Below are positions 4,659 through 11,197 of a DNA stretch of 11,197 nt, piece after piece. Source of the stretch: Anammoximicrobium sp032229885 (GTDB taxonomy: Bacteria > Planctomycetota > Planctomycetia > Pirellulales > Pirellulaceae); NCBI GenBank assembly GCA_032229885.1, contig JAVYAJ010000276.1, forward strand, positions 1-11,197. The letters are read 5' to 3'. Within the stretch, counting starts at the first letter, position 1, and every line of letters begins with the position of its first letter. The position numbers and the translations under genes are program-made. The notes under the pieces were generated by a model. It saw only the letters and a program-made list of their open reading frames with translations. It did not search any database and had not been told where the DNA came from.

Positions 4659-7520
4659 ATGAACAGAACCACTTTCGCGCAGATCATGTTGTCGAGTCTA
4701 TTGGTCGGACACTGGATGGCCGCCAGCGCGTGGGCGACGCTGCCGCCCGGCGCTCAGGTTGTCCAGGCCGAGTCGCTGGCGCTGGAGGGCGATGGTTGGA
4801 CCGTCCGCGAACACTCTCCGGACGCGTGGTACGCCAGTCGCCCGGTGGGGCAGATGCTGGGCGGCCAGAACAACAAGCAAGGCGTGGCGACGACAACGTT
4901 TCAAATCCCCGCGCCGGGCCGATATCGGATCTGGATCCGCTATCTCGACATGGTCAACTACCGCAGCAAGTCGGGATTTCTGATCACCGGATCGCAGGCG
5001 GAGACGCCCCGGCTGAAGAAGGATTTCGACAACACCGAGACCTCGCCTCGCTCGACTCCCGAAGGCGTAAAGAAATGGGGCAGCGGCTTTGCCCGCTGGG
5101 TTTGGGACTTTGTCGAGTTCGATGCGGCGCAAGGCCCGCTGCAGACGCGCATCGAAAAGATCCATCTGGCCTCGGTCCACGGCTGTACGCGAACGCTGGA
5201 CGTACTGGTGTTGACCGACGATCTGGACTACGAACCGCGGGTCACCGACCTCGCGCCGGTCTACATCAAGATCCGCATGCTGCCCGAGCAGAAAGAGCCG
5301 GTTGCGATCCATTTCTGGGGCCGACGCCCGTTTTCTCCCTGGTACACCCCGCATGCCAATATCAATCGGCAGGGGATCTTTTTGGGCATCAGCGCGGGGG
5401 CCGAGAACAAGCCGGGCGTCCGGATGGCGGCCGGCGACGAAAGCCCCTGGGTTGACATCTCGCCGTACCTAGCCTACGGCGGCTTGAATCGCCTGAGCCT
5501 GTACGCGATGCGTTCCTATTACGAACCGGAAACCGAAGCGTTCTTCGAGGTCTACTTCTCGAAGACGCCATCCGAGGACGGGCTGATCAAAAAGGACCAG
5601 CGGCGCGGCACGGGCGACGGGTTTATCTTTGCGGTGGACCTGGTCGACTATCGCTTGATTACCGAGCGCGACGGCAGCGCCGTGTCGCTGGAAATGGCCC
5701 AGGCGACGCCGGAGGTCGCAGGGCGCGCACCGCACGAGTTTCCGTTCTTCACCGGCATGTCGTTGACCGAGCAGCGTTCGACGGCCAGCGCGGTCGCCAA
5801 CGAACGCGAAGCGCTGCGGCGGATCGGGATCGACGGCGCCAGACAACGGCCGTCGAACTTCTTTTTTCATTTGACCAAGGCGCCCGGCTGTCTGAGCCAG
5901 CCGGATACCGCGCGAATCGACGAACACACCCAGGCGCTGGCCGACAAGCATCCGGATCGCACCGGCTGGACGATGGTCAATCTGATGGACGAGCCGGGCT
6001 TCGGTTTCGACCACATCCAAGACTGCCAGGCCTGCCGGGACGGATTTCCGGCGTATCTCCGCAGTCTGGGACTGGCCGAGTCCGAGATCGCCCGCCTCGC
6101 GTTGAACAACGATCCGCGGGCGGACGGCGCGAGCCAGAAAACGTCGTACTACTATACCCGTCGGTACGTCAATCACCTGATGACCGAGATGTTCCGGACG
6201 GCCACGCACAGCGCGGCCGAACATCTGCCCGGCGTCCCGACGACGGCGAATTTTGCGTGCGAGCTGATCTCGGGCAATCTCGTCTCTCGCGGAGTGGACT
6301 GGTACGAGATCTTCGCCAGCGGCGCGCTGACCTACGGCTGGAACGAGGACTGGGGCGGTTGGGCGCGAAGCCGGCAGGTGAACGGGTATTACATCGATGC
6401 GATGCGCTCGGCCTGTCGGCGGCCCGGGATCGACTATGGGATCTACAACGTGCTCGGGCGTCCGGCCTGGGAGATCGAGGCCCGCGGTTTTCTCGCGATG
6501 GGGCATGGCGTCCGCGCGATCAGCTTTTTCAACTATGGCCCGTATTACAGCATCACGAGCGATTCGAACAGCCATCGGCCGGAGGTGTACGAAGCGATCA
6601 AACGAGTGACGTTTCCGACGGGCGCCGTCGAATCAGACCTGCTGGCCGGTCGGCCCGCGCGAGCCGATGTGGCTCAATTGCTGAGCGTCACCGGCGACAT
6701 CTGGTACGCGACCCGGGACAATGTGTACGGTCGCGAACGAGCGTGGCTGAACCTGCTGTTGCGACACTGCAACATCAGTTGCGACGTTCTGTGCGAAGCC
6801 GACCTGGCTGACGTATTGGCGGAATACAAGATGCTGTTTGCCACGGATTCGCATCTCGAACGCGCGGCGTTGCCGCGGCTTGTCCAGTGGGTGCAGGACG
6901 GAGGCGTTCTGTACCTCGGCGCGGGCGCCTTGGTTCGCGACGAGTTCGATGCGCCGCTCGGACTGGACGAAAGCCTGGGGTTTCACCGCGAACCGCTGGA
7001 CTATCGAGACGATCCCGGCCGCTCCGAATACGAGATGCGCAGCTTGAAAGAGTTGGACGTATTCGAGGGAATGCGCCTGTTGTGCGGGACTCAAAAGCCC
7101 TATTGTCAGACTGTCTCGGCTGGCAAGGGCAAGGTGATCCTGGTCGGTTTCTTCCCCGGGATCAGCTACATCGCCGGTTCACAGCGACCCGAAGGGGCCG
7201 ACCATTCGACGCTCGAGTTCGCCGCGGAACATCGCAACTGGCTGCACAAGGTCCTCGTCGAAAGCGGCATTGCACCGCGGTTGACCACTGACAACTATCG
7301 GATCGAAGCCAACTGGATCGAGTCGCCCCGCGCGGATCTGATCGCCCTGTCCAACTGGACCGGTTCCCCCCAGACCGTGGTCGTCGAACTGCACAACGCG
7401 CCGGCCTATCGCAACGTGGCGTCGATAACCGGAACGTCCACCTCTATCGATCGCCAAGGCGACACGTTGCGGGTCAAGACGACCATCGGCGCAGGCGACT
7501 GGCTCCGGCTCGAACGATGA
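4659..7520 (+). CDS. Exported GH42 (beta-galactosidase)-like glycoside hydrolase family protein
   Basis: A 953-residue exported protein, probably acting on galactose-containing or other plant or algal glycans. Residues 1-26 form a signal peptide (SSLLVGH core, cleavage after AWA). Residues about 35-115 look like a carbohydrate-binding beta-sandwich (AESLALEGDGW, GRYRIWIRYL). From about 370 to 650 lies a likely TIM-barrel: NLMDEPGFGFD around D444/E445 resembles a catalytic-acid loop, and WEIEARGFLAMGHGVRAISF resembles the late barrel strands. Residues about 669-785 (NLLLRHCNISCDVL, LPRLVQWVQDGGVLYLGAG) resemble the GH42 trimerisation domain. The last 90 residues form a beta domain ending GAGDWLRLER. 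The nucleophile was not identified, so activity and substrate are inferred and a non-catalytic role is possible. The ATG has no clear Shine-Dalgarno site. The gene stands alone, with no sugar transporter, sulfatase or regulator beside it. Confidence 0.75.
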   Translation: MNRTTFAQIMLSSLLVGHWMAASAWATLPPGAQVVQAESLALEGDGWTVREHSPDAWYASRPVGQMLGGQNNKQGVATTTFQIPAPGRYRIWIRYLDMVNYRSKSGFLITGSQAETPRLKKDFDNTETSPRSTPEGVKKWGSGFARWVWDFVEFDAAQGPLQTRIEKIHLASVHGCTRTLDVLVLTDDLDYEPRVTDLAPVYIKIRMLPEQKEPVAIHFWGRRPFSPWYTPHANINRQGIFLGISAGAENKPGVRMAAGDESPWVDISPYLAYGGLNRLSLYAMRSYYEPETEAFFEVYFSKTPSEDGLIKKDQRRGTGDGFIFAVDLVDYRLITERDGSAVSLEMAQATPEVAGRAPHEFPFFTGMSLTEQRSTASAVANEREALRRIGIDGARQRPSNFFFHLTKAPGCLSQPDTARIDEHTQALADKHPDRTGWTMVNLMDEPGFGFDHIQDCQACRDGFPAYLRSLGLAESEIARLALNNDPRADGASQKTSYYYTRRYVNHLMTEMFRTATHSAAEHLPGVPTTANFACELISGNLVSRGVDWYEIFASGALTYGWNEDWGGWARSRQVNGYYIDAMRSACRRPGIDYGIYNVLGRPAWEIEARGFLAMGHGVRAISFFNYGPYYSITSDSNSHRPEVYEAIKRVTFPTGAVESDLLAGRPARADVAQLLSVTGDIWYATRDNVYGRERAWLNLLLRHCNISCDVLCEADLADVLAEYKMLFATDSHLERAALPRLVQWVQDGGVLYLGAGALVRDEFDAPLGLDESLGFHREPLDYRDDPGRSEYEMRSLKELDVFEGMRLLCGTQKPYCQTVSAGKGKVILVGFFPGISYIAGSQRPEGADHSTLEFAAEHRNWLHKVLVESGIAPRLTTDNYRIEANWIESPRADLIALSNWTGSPQTVVVELHNAPAYRNVASITGTSTSIDRQGDTLRVKTTIGAGDWLRLER

Positions 7521-7577
7521 CTGCGGCGTCGCGTGCGCTCGACCAGGGTACGGCGGGCGGCGTCGCTGTCCAGCCGT

Positions 7578-7611
7578 GCCGCGCGCGGCGCACAGACCTG
7601 GGTCTCTTTTT
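7578..7611 (+). terminator. Possible intrinsic terminator after the GH42-like gene
   Basis: GCCGCGCGCGGC at 7578-7589 is a perfect 12-bp palindrome. Just after it, AGACC (7594-7598) and GGTCT (7601-7605) form a small stem followed by CTTTTT (7606-7611), the only T-run in this gap that follows a stem. The second stem alone is short (effectively AGAC/GTCT with a CTGG loop), so termination is likely only if the two structures act together. Confidence 0.35.
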
Positions 7612-7911
7612 CGCGTGCCGCTGCGCGGCTACGTTCCGCCCGGCAACATTCCCGCGTCGCCTTCGCTCGGCCCAGCCCTGCGGCAGTCTCACCGACGGGC
7701 AAACGACATGCTCATCCGGACACGTCTGAACAATGGGCAACCGGTTCACAATTCATCGCCCGTAGCACAGCAAGCGTGCGCCGCACGCGCCAGCCTCCGT
7801 GGCGCTATTTTGCAAACGGCATTCCACGAGTGCCTGTTACGAGAGGCGCCGATCAGCTGTGGCGCGGTGCAGACGGCTCGACGCCCCCCCGCATGGCGCG
7901 CGATCGTCCGT

Positions 7912-7944
7912 TTGACCAACCGTGTCCGCCCCGGCGGCGATAAT
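7912..7944 (+). promoter_or_regulatory. Weak promoter candidate for the WYL-like gene
   Basis: TTGACC (7912-7917) and GATAAT (7939-7944) are each 5 of 6 to consensus, but the 21-nt spacer is longer than usual for sigma70. The -10-like hexamer lies 39 bp before the start codon. Confidence 0.2.
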
Positions 7945-7983
7945 GTTCGTGTGAGTCAGGAATCGCACAACAGAGGTCGAATC

Positions 7984-8229
7984 ATGCGTCAGATCATCTC
8001 TCGCGCCATGCATCAGTCCGACGAGTTGGTTGTCACGTTCGCCTATACCGACGCCAAAGGGGCCGTCACCCACCGCGTGGTGAGCCCGATCCGGTTCCTG
8101 GGCCCGGATCGCTTTTTGGCGCTGTGCCTCAGCCGCGAAGAGCCTCGGCAGTTCTATCTGGAACGCTGCGAAAACGTGCAACTGGCCCCGGCGGCCGAGT
8201 TCCTGATGCCCGTGGCGATGGCGTGCTAA
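7984..8229 (+). CDS. Free-standing WYL-like domain protein
   Basis: An 81-residue protein made up almost wholly of a WYL-like domain, an SH3-like beta-barrel that in larger proteins binds ligands or nucleic acids and controls transcription factors, DNA-damage and CRISPR-linked regulators. Visible matches are VVTFAYTDAKGAVTHRVVSP (the usual I.Y.d..G..t.R.v.P), then PDRFLALCL where other members read rWYLvay, and EEPRQFYLERCENVQLAP for the RtFrldRi..v strand. The literal W-Y-L tripeptide is not kept (RFLAL). There is no helix-turn-helix before it, unlike PafB/DriD-type regulators. ATG 7984 is supported by AGAGG 7 nt upstream; the frame stays open further upstream, but that sequence is not domain-like. 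The gene stands alone. The role is unknown; the family assignment is by eye. Confidence 0.75.
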   Translation: MRQIISRAMHQSDELVVTFAYTDAKGAVTHRVVSPIRFLGPDRFLALCLSREEPRQFYLERCENVQLAPAAEFLMPVAMAC

Positions 8230-8341
8230 AAGTCTGCCCGAATGCTCGAAACTGATATCACGGGCTGAGTCGCTCGGGATGGCCCTCGCACAACAGAATC
8301 TTGTCCTGTGCAATGCGCGCGTCACCCGCGTCTCTTGCACA

Positions 8342-8357
8342 GTCGTTTGTTCACGAC
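8342..8357. repeat. 5-bp hairpin GTCGT/ACGAC
   Basis: GTCGT (8342-8346) and ACGAC (8353-8357) pair around a TTGTTC loop. It is short and could occur by chance, but it belongs to a dense cluster of such stems. Confidence 0.4.
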
Positions 8358-8413
8358 ACTCCTGGGTTGCTGGCAAAGCCCGCGGTAAGTTAATTTGGTG
8401 ATGCCCCATCCTG

Positions 8414-8477
8414 GACGCTTGCCGTCGAGTCATGGAGGCAAACCGGCCACGCGAGCAGACCGTACCGGGCAAGCGTC
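8414..8477. repeat. 10-bp perfect inverted repeat
   Basis: GACGCTTGCC (8414-8423) and GGCAAGCGTC (8468-8477) are exact reverse complements, 44 nt apart. This is the longest perfect inverted repeat that I found in the 8230-8869 gap. It could close a multi-branched RNA structure. Confidence 0.65.
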
Positions 8478-8502
8478 GATCGTCGCCGCTTGTCGCTGAA
8501 CG

Positions 8503-8520
8503 CTTCAGGCTAATCTGAAG
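8503..8520. repeat. Hairpin CTTCAG-GCTAAT-CTGAAG
   Basis: A perfect 6-bp stem with a 6-nt loop. The left arm and loop together (CTTCAGGCTAAT) recur exactly at 8718-8729, where the arm pairs with a different partner. Confidence 0.6.
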
Positions 8521-8729
8521 TTCCTCAGCCGTTTCGCTGTAAATTCCATTGTGATAGGAAGTTACGGCAAATCCAACTGCGCAGGCTTGCCTAAATACCC
8601 AATTGTAACCTTCGATGTAGAAACAACTTACGGTGGGCTTACATGCGCACGACCTGCACCATGGATAGGTCATAAGTCCTTTCTGAGTAGAATGTTGCGT
8701 GAATTCTCGTCGGGGAACTTCAGGCTAAT
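8503..8729. repeat. 12-bp direct repeats flanking the low-GC core
   Basis: CTTCAGGCTAAT occurs at 8503-8514 and 8718-8729, starting 215 bp apart, and brackets the part of the window with the lowest GC. This could mark the edges of a small inserted element or be a duplicated binding or structural motif. No coding sequence lies between the copies. Confidence 0.55.
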
Positions 8730-8763
8730 GAGCGGTTCTCATCTGAGCCATCCACCCTGAAGT
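8717..8763. repeat. Nested stem-loop ACTTCAGG/CCTGAAGT
   Basis: ACTTCAGG (8717-8724) and CCTGAAGT (8756-8763) form a perfect 8-bp outer stem. Inside it ATGAG (8728-8732) and CTCAT (8738-8742) form a 5-bp inner hairpin with a CGGTT loop. It lies about 105-155 bp past the stop codon of the NnrS gene, so on the minus strand it could form in that gene's 3' end. Confidence 0.6.
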
Positions 8764-8785
8764 GCCCGATGGCCAGCGTCGGGCA
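8763..8785. repeat. 7-bp hairpin TGCCCGA/TCGGGCA
   Basis: TGCCCGA (8763-8769) and TCGGGCA (8779-8785) are exact reverse complements around a 9-nt loop. It abuts the nested stem-loop on one side and a CGAGC/GCTCG stem (8788-8805) on the other. With no T-run on either strand it is not a standard terminator, though its place between converging genes would suit transcript ends. Confidence 0.6.
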
Positions 8786-8869
8786 TCCGAGCCCGGCGAT
8801 GCTCGCGGGTTCGTGGCCACATAACCTGAAAACACGCGCCGGCACACGGCGAGGATCAGCGCCCGGATT

Positions 8870-10702
8870 TCAGTTCGTACGATGCGTGCGCTTCGCGCGC
8901 AGCGCTTCGAGGAACTGGTCCAGGTTCACGCCCCGCATCAGGCAGACTTGCTGGAGCGAGACTTCGCGGGCCACGGTGTTCCGCAACATCGGGTTGCGGA
9001 GCATCTCGAACCCGTGCTCGAAGAACACTTCTTCGAGCTCAGGATGCCATGTCAGCACGGCCGCCACCCGGTGCCCGGGCTCGATCTGCGACGGGATCGG
9101 CCCCCATTCGGATTCGGCGGCGGATTCGGCGGCGGCCGGCTCCGTCGGGCTGACGTCCGCGTATCGGCCCCAACCGCGCATCAGCGCACACAGATGGCAG
9201 GCCCACAGCGTCAGCGCCGTCCACTCGAGCGCCCCGCTGACGACGATCACCGTATAAAACCCCGGCAGCGAGTCGGTCAGCACCTGCGAAACGACGCGCC
9301 AAAAGCAACCGACGTTCAGCACGATGAACGTGAACCACAGGCCGGGAAGCCGCTCGGGGGCAAAGCCGCGCAGCGTCGCGGCGACTCGGCTGGCCATCCC
9401 CACGATCATCATCGAGATGAAGCCCACGGTGATGGCGTGGCGGACCGCGCCGTAATAGGCGTGGCTGAACGGAATTCCGCTGACCGCTTGATAGACGGGC
9501 AACAGGACGAGCATGGCGAGCGACACGAACAGCCAGGCGAACGCCGCGCGGACGAACTTGCCGCTCCGGTCGTGAGCCACGGACGCGGGCAGCCGACGCC
9601 ACAGCCGCCACGGCCAGATGGCGGTGGCGGCCCCTACGGGCAGCATCAGCCAGGGCGCCAACAGAGCCGCCGCCAGCCGGTGATCGCCGCTGGCCTGATA
9701 GGCCAACATCAGTGCGACCTCGGACACCAACGCCGTCAGCAGGATTCCGAACGCCGTCCAGCCGCGGCGCGGTGAAATCTCCGGCAGGTCGAAGAACGTA
9801 GGAAAGCGACGAATGCCGACCCCCAAAATCATCAGCATGCCCATCCCGTGGATCTGCAAGTCGCGCAACGAGCCTTGATACACCCGCAGTTGATACAGCA
9901 GGGTCTCGCGTGTGGGCGCTGTCAACAGCCGGTCCATGTGCCACGCGCTGTAGATCGCCTGGATCAGAAAACAGGCCAGCGCGGTGAAGACGAAGCCCAG
10001 ATACGGCGTCCATTGCACTTTGCTTCGCGCAAACGTCGTGACCACCAACCCGACAAAGCCCGCGGCCGCAACGACCTCGGCCGCGGCTCCGATGCGATGT
10101 ACGCCCACAGACCACGATGCGCCCGCGGCAGCCATCGCCGTACAGCGAAACGCCATTCCAACCAGCAGCAGCCCCAAGGTCAGCAGGGCCACGCGCGGCG
10201 CGGGAAGGTTCACTTGCCACATCCGCGGGAAGGCCTGGTAGGCGAATCCCATGATGAACAGCCCGACCCAGCCCATGATTTGGGCGTGGCCGTGCGCGTT
10301 CACTTCGTGGATCGAGATGCCCGTGAACGATTCGGCCCGGCCGATTTCCACCAGCAGCCAAGTGCCCCACGCAGCGCCAACGCTGACGATCACGGCCAGA
10401 CCGGCCAGGAAGAACGGCTGGTAGATCGTGTCGCCCAAGTGCGGCCGTCGGTCGGCGGCCAATTGGTCTCGTGCCGCCTGGCGTGCCGCCGGGTCCGAGA
10501 TGACCTGACGGATCTCGGCCAACATGCGCTCGGTGTCCAGCCCGTGCGCCTCGGCGAAAAAGCCCACGGATTCCGCGGGTCCGTGCTGGCCGCCGCAGCC
10601 GCGCAACCCGTGCCGGTTGAAGATCGCTCGAGTCTCCGGATGGGTCCGAAACAAGTCCGGGAGCTGTGTCTCCGGCCCAACGGCGTTCGCGTTGTCTCCC
10701 AT
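8870..10702 (-). CDS. NnrS-type membrane protein with ScdA_N-like and DUF1858-like end domains
   Basis: A 610-residue inner-membrane protein. NnrS proteins are polytopic haem-copper proteins of the nitric oxide response. Residues about 12-70 (FRTHPETRAIFNRHGLRGCGGQHGP-type fold, C36, then HGLDTERMLAEI) resemble the ScdA_N/DUF542 domain of iron-sulfur repair proteins, though only one Cys is kept. Residues about 92-510 contain some twelve hydrophobic segments. Conserved His occur at 132, 137 and 139 (HEVNAHGHAQIMGW), in QIHGMGMLMILG, and in AVRHAITVGFISMMIVGMAS, a typical NnrS signature. Residues 540-610 (IEPGHRVAAVLTWHPELEEV, then MLRNPMLRNTVAREVSL) resemble DUF1858 without its Cys pair. An in-frame stop 12 nt upstream and AAAGGA fix the ATG at 10702. 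It stands alone; no nor, nir or FNR-type gene is visible. The exact role is inferred. Confidence 0.85.
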   Translation of the reverse strand: MGDNANAVGPETQLPDLFRTHPETRAIFNRHGLRGCGGQHGPAESVGFFAEAHGLDTERMLAEIRQVISDPAARQAARDQLAADRRPHLGDTIYQPFFLAGLAVIVSVGAAWGTWLLVEIGRAESFTGISIHEVNAHGHAQIMGWVGLFIMGFAYQAFPRMWQVNLPAPRVALLTLGLLLVGMAFRCTAMAAAGASWSVGVHRIGAAAEVVAAAGFVGLVVTTFARSKVQWTPYLGFVFTALACFLIQAIYSAWHMDRLLTAPTRETLLYQLRVYQGSLRDLQIHGMGMLMILGVGIRRFPTFFDLPEISPRRGWTAFGILLTALVSEVALMLAYQASGDHRLAAALLAPWLMLPVGAATAIWPWRLWRRLPASVAHDRSGKFVRAAFAWLFVSLAMLVLLPVYQAVSGIPFSHAYYGAVRHAITVGFISMMIVGMASRVAATLRGFAPERLPGLWFTFIVLNVGCFWRVVSQVLTDSLPGFYTVIVVSGALEWTALTLWACHLCALMRGWGRYADVSPTEPAAAESAAESEWGPIPSQIEPGHRVAAVLTWHPELEEVFFEHGFEMLRNPMLRNTVAREVSLQQVCLMRGVNLDQFLEALRAKRTHRTN

Positions 10703-10804
10703 CGGTGTGAATCATCCTTTCCAAGCGTCGGCCGGATCGCCGCGCGGACCATGCCCGTGTGCGCAGCTCGCGCCGTCGCGTTCGCCGGCGCGGCATCCCA
10801 TCGC

Positions 10805-10833
10805 ATCCTAGATCCGAGGCGTTCGACGGTCAA
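10805..10833 (-). promoter_or_regulatory. Candidate sigma70-type promoter of the NnrS gene
   Basis: On the minus strand TTGACC (10828-10833, 5 of 6) and TAGGAT (10805-10810, 4 of 6) are separated by exactly 17 nt. The leader to the ATG at 10702 would be about 95 nt. A second TTGACG lies at 10850-10855 but lacks a matching -10. Consensus matching only. Confidence 0.4.
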
Positions 10834-10890
10834 GGCGAACGGGCAGACGCGTCAAGTTGGGCTCTGCAAGAGGGGGCAGGCGTGATAGCC

Positions 10891-11043
10891 GATGGCAAAT
10901 GGGAAATGACAAAACCCCAATTGCACATGGCGGATTTCAGAGCTCAGATCTGAAGGCCCCAGTCCAAAATCGCCAGTCCCCAGCCCCAGCCGTGAGATCC
11001 GAGCCCCGAGCCCCAAGACCCGAAAACCGAAAACCGAAATCTC
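10891..11043. repeat. Degenerate tract of about 22 heptamers
   Basis: Cut into 7-mers from 10891, the sequence reads as 22 related words (one is 6 nt): for example GATGGCA, AATGGGA, AATGACA early, AGTCCCC, AGCCCCA in the middle, and AGCCCCG, AGACCCG, AAAACCG, AAAACCG late. Positions 1 and 2 of the word are purines in 21 of 22 units each. Exact neighbouring repeats are few, but the phase is kept for 150 bp. The words drift gradually along the tract. This resembles the heptameric STRR repeats of filamentous cyanobacteria in form only. Confidence 0.65.
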
Positions 11044-11106
11044 ACCCGGCACGCCGCACGGGGCGAACGGCCGTTACGGTTGTACGGCGGTCGGTTCGTC
11101 TCACCC

Positions 11107-11197
11107 TTCACCCTTCACCCTTCACCCTTCACCCTTCACCCTTCACCCTTCACCCTTCACCCTTCACCCTTCACCCTTCACCCTTCACCCTTCACCC
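11107..11197. repeat. Perfect heptamer array (TTCACCC)13
   Basis: Thirteen exact TTCACCC units run to the last base, preceded by a near-unit CTCACCC at 11100-11106. The minus strand reads GGGTGAA, so G-triplets recur every 7 nt with TGAA loops, which fits the pattern for G-quadruplex formation. The array may continue past the window, so its true length is unknown. Confidence 0.95.

Larger units (their letters stand above)
7521..7983. other. Non-coding gap with possible terminator and promoter
   Basis: No gene is supported in these 463 bp. A GC palindrome and a small T-tailed hairpin lie 58-91 bp after the GH42-like stop codon, and a weak promoter candidate lies just before the WYL-like gene. 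The rest shows nothing I recognise. Confidence 0.5.
8230..8869. other. Structured, lower-GC non-coding region
   Basis: A 640-bp gap between the converging WYL-like and NnrS genes. I see no convincing gene: a 69-codon open frame at 8551-8760 has no family-like features. GC falls to about 46% in 8521-8700 (83 of 180 by my count), well below the neighbouring genes. The gap contains a 10-bp inverted repeat at 8414-8477, hairpins at 8342-8357, 8503-8520, 8717-8763, 8763-8785 and 8788-8805, and a 12-bp direct repeat at 8503 and 8718. It may hold a structured RNA, the 3' ends of both transcripts, or the remains of an insertion. Confidence 0.5.
10703..11197. other. Upstream region of the NnrS gene and repeat-rich window end
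   Basis: No gene is supported. From left to right it holds the NnrS leader and promoter (to about 10833), a tract with 7-nt periodicity (10891-11043), about 60 bp of unique GC-rich sequence, and a perfect heptamer array to the window end. I found no TTGAT-N4-ATCAA box for an FNR/NnrR-type regulator. Confidence 0.6.

Noticed and set aside
4490..5455. Plus-strand frame of 321 codons at the start of the GH42-like gene
   Set aside because: It is the shifted frame of the GH42-like gene, whose own frame has a signal peptide and recognisable domains.
8551..8760. 69-codon frame in the low-GC gap
   Set aside because: No ribosome-binding site or recognisable family, and it runs through the stem-loops at 8717 onward.
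9039..10796. 585-codon minus-strand frame under the NnrS gene
   Set aside because: It is a shadow of the NnrS frame; its product is Arg-rich with no membrane segments.
10703..10890. FNR/NnrR-type operator for the NnrS gene
   Set aside because: No TTGAT-N4-ATCAA-like site was found; TTGACC and TTGACG are better explained as -35 elements.

Overview
The window looks like a chromosomal piece from a high-GC planctomycete, probably Pirellulales-like. This is inferred from the type of genes (a planctomycete-style conserved protein starting METSLHRQLK, a secreted GH42-like protein, an NnrS protein with added domains), the long non-coding gaps full of short tandem and dispersed repeats, and the scarcity of strong Shine-Dalgarno sites. 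No rRNA, tRNA, transposase, phage gene or CRISPR array was seen. The window ends inside a perfect 7-bp tandem repeat, which may also be an assembly boundary.

Layout. 1-395 is non-coding with hairpins and dispersed repeats. 396-1097 (minus) encodes a predicted PD-(D/E)XK-like protein with a C-terminal winged helix. 1098-1680 is non-coding and carries three unrelated tandem arrays of 16-17 bp units. 1681-1878 (minus) is rpsU (bS21), with the only full Shine-Dalgarno site in the window. A divergent promoter region (1879-2215) separates it from a Tsp/Prc-type S41 protease (2216-4282, plus). After a GC-rich gap comes a large exported protein of the GH42 beta-galactosidase type (4659-7520, plus). 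7521-7983 holds a possible terminator and a weak promoter before an 81-residue free-standing WYL-like domain protein (7984-8229, plus). 8230-8869 is a non-coding stretch with a lower-GC core and several inverted repeats. 8870-10702 (minus) is a 610-residue NnrS-type membrane protein with a ScdA_N/DUF542-like N-terminus and a DUF1858-like C-terminus. 10703-11197 holds its promoter, then a degenerate tract of 7-nt period, then 13 perfect TTCACCC units.

The genes do not form one pathway. They look like single-gene units: translation (bS21), envelope protein processing (S41 protease), glycan use (GH42-like), NO or metal-redox response (NnrS fusion), a possible ligand or nucleic-acid sensor (WYL), and a possible nuclease. 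The most unusual content is the non-coding DNA, above all the 7-nt-period tract at the right end and the structured gap at 8230-8869. No clear new multi-gene system was found.
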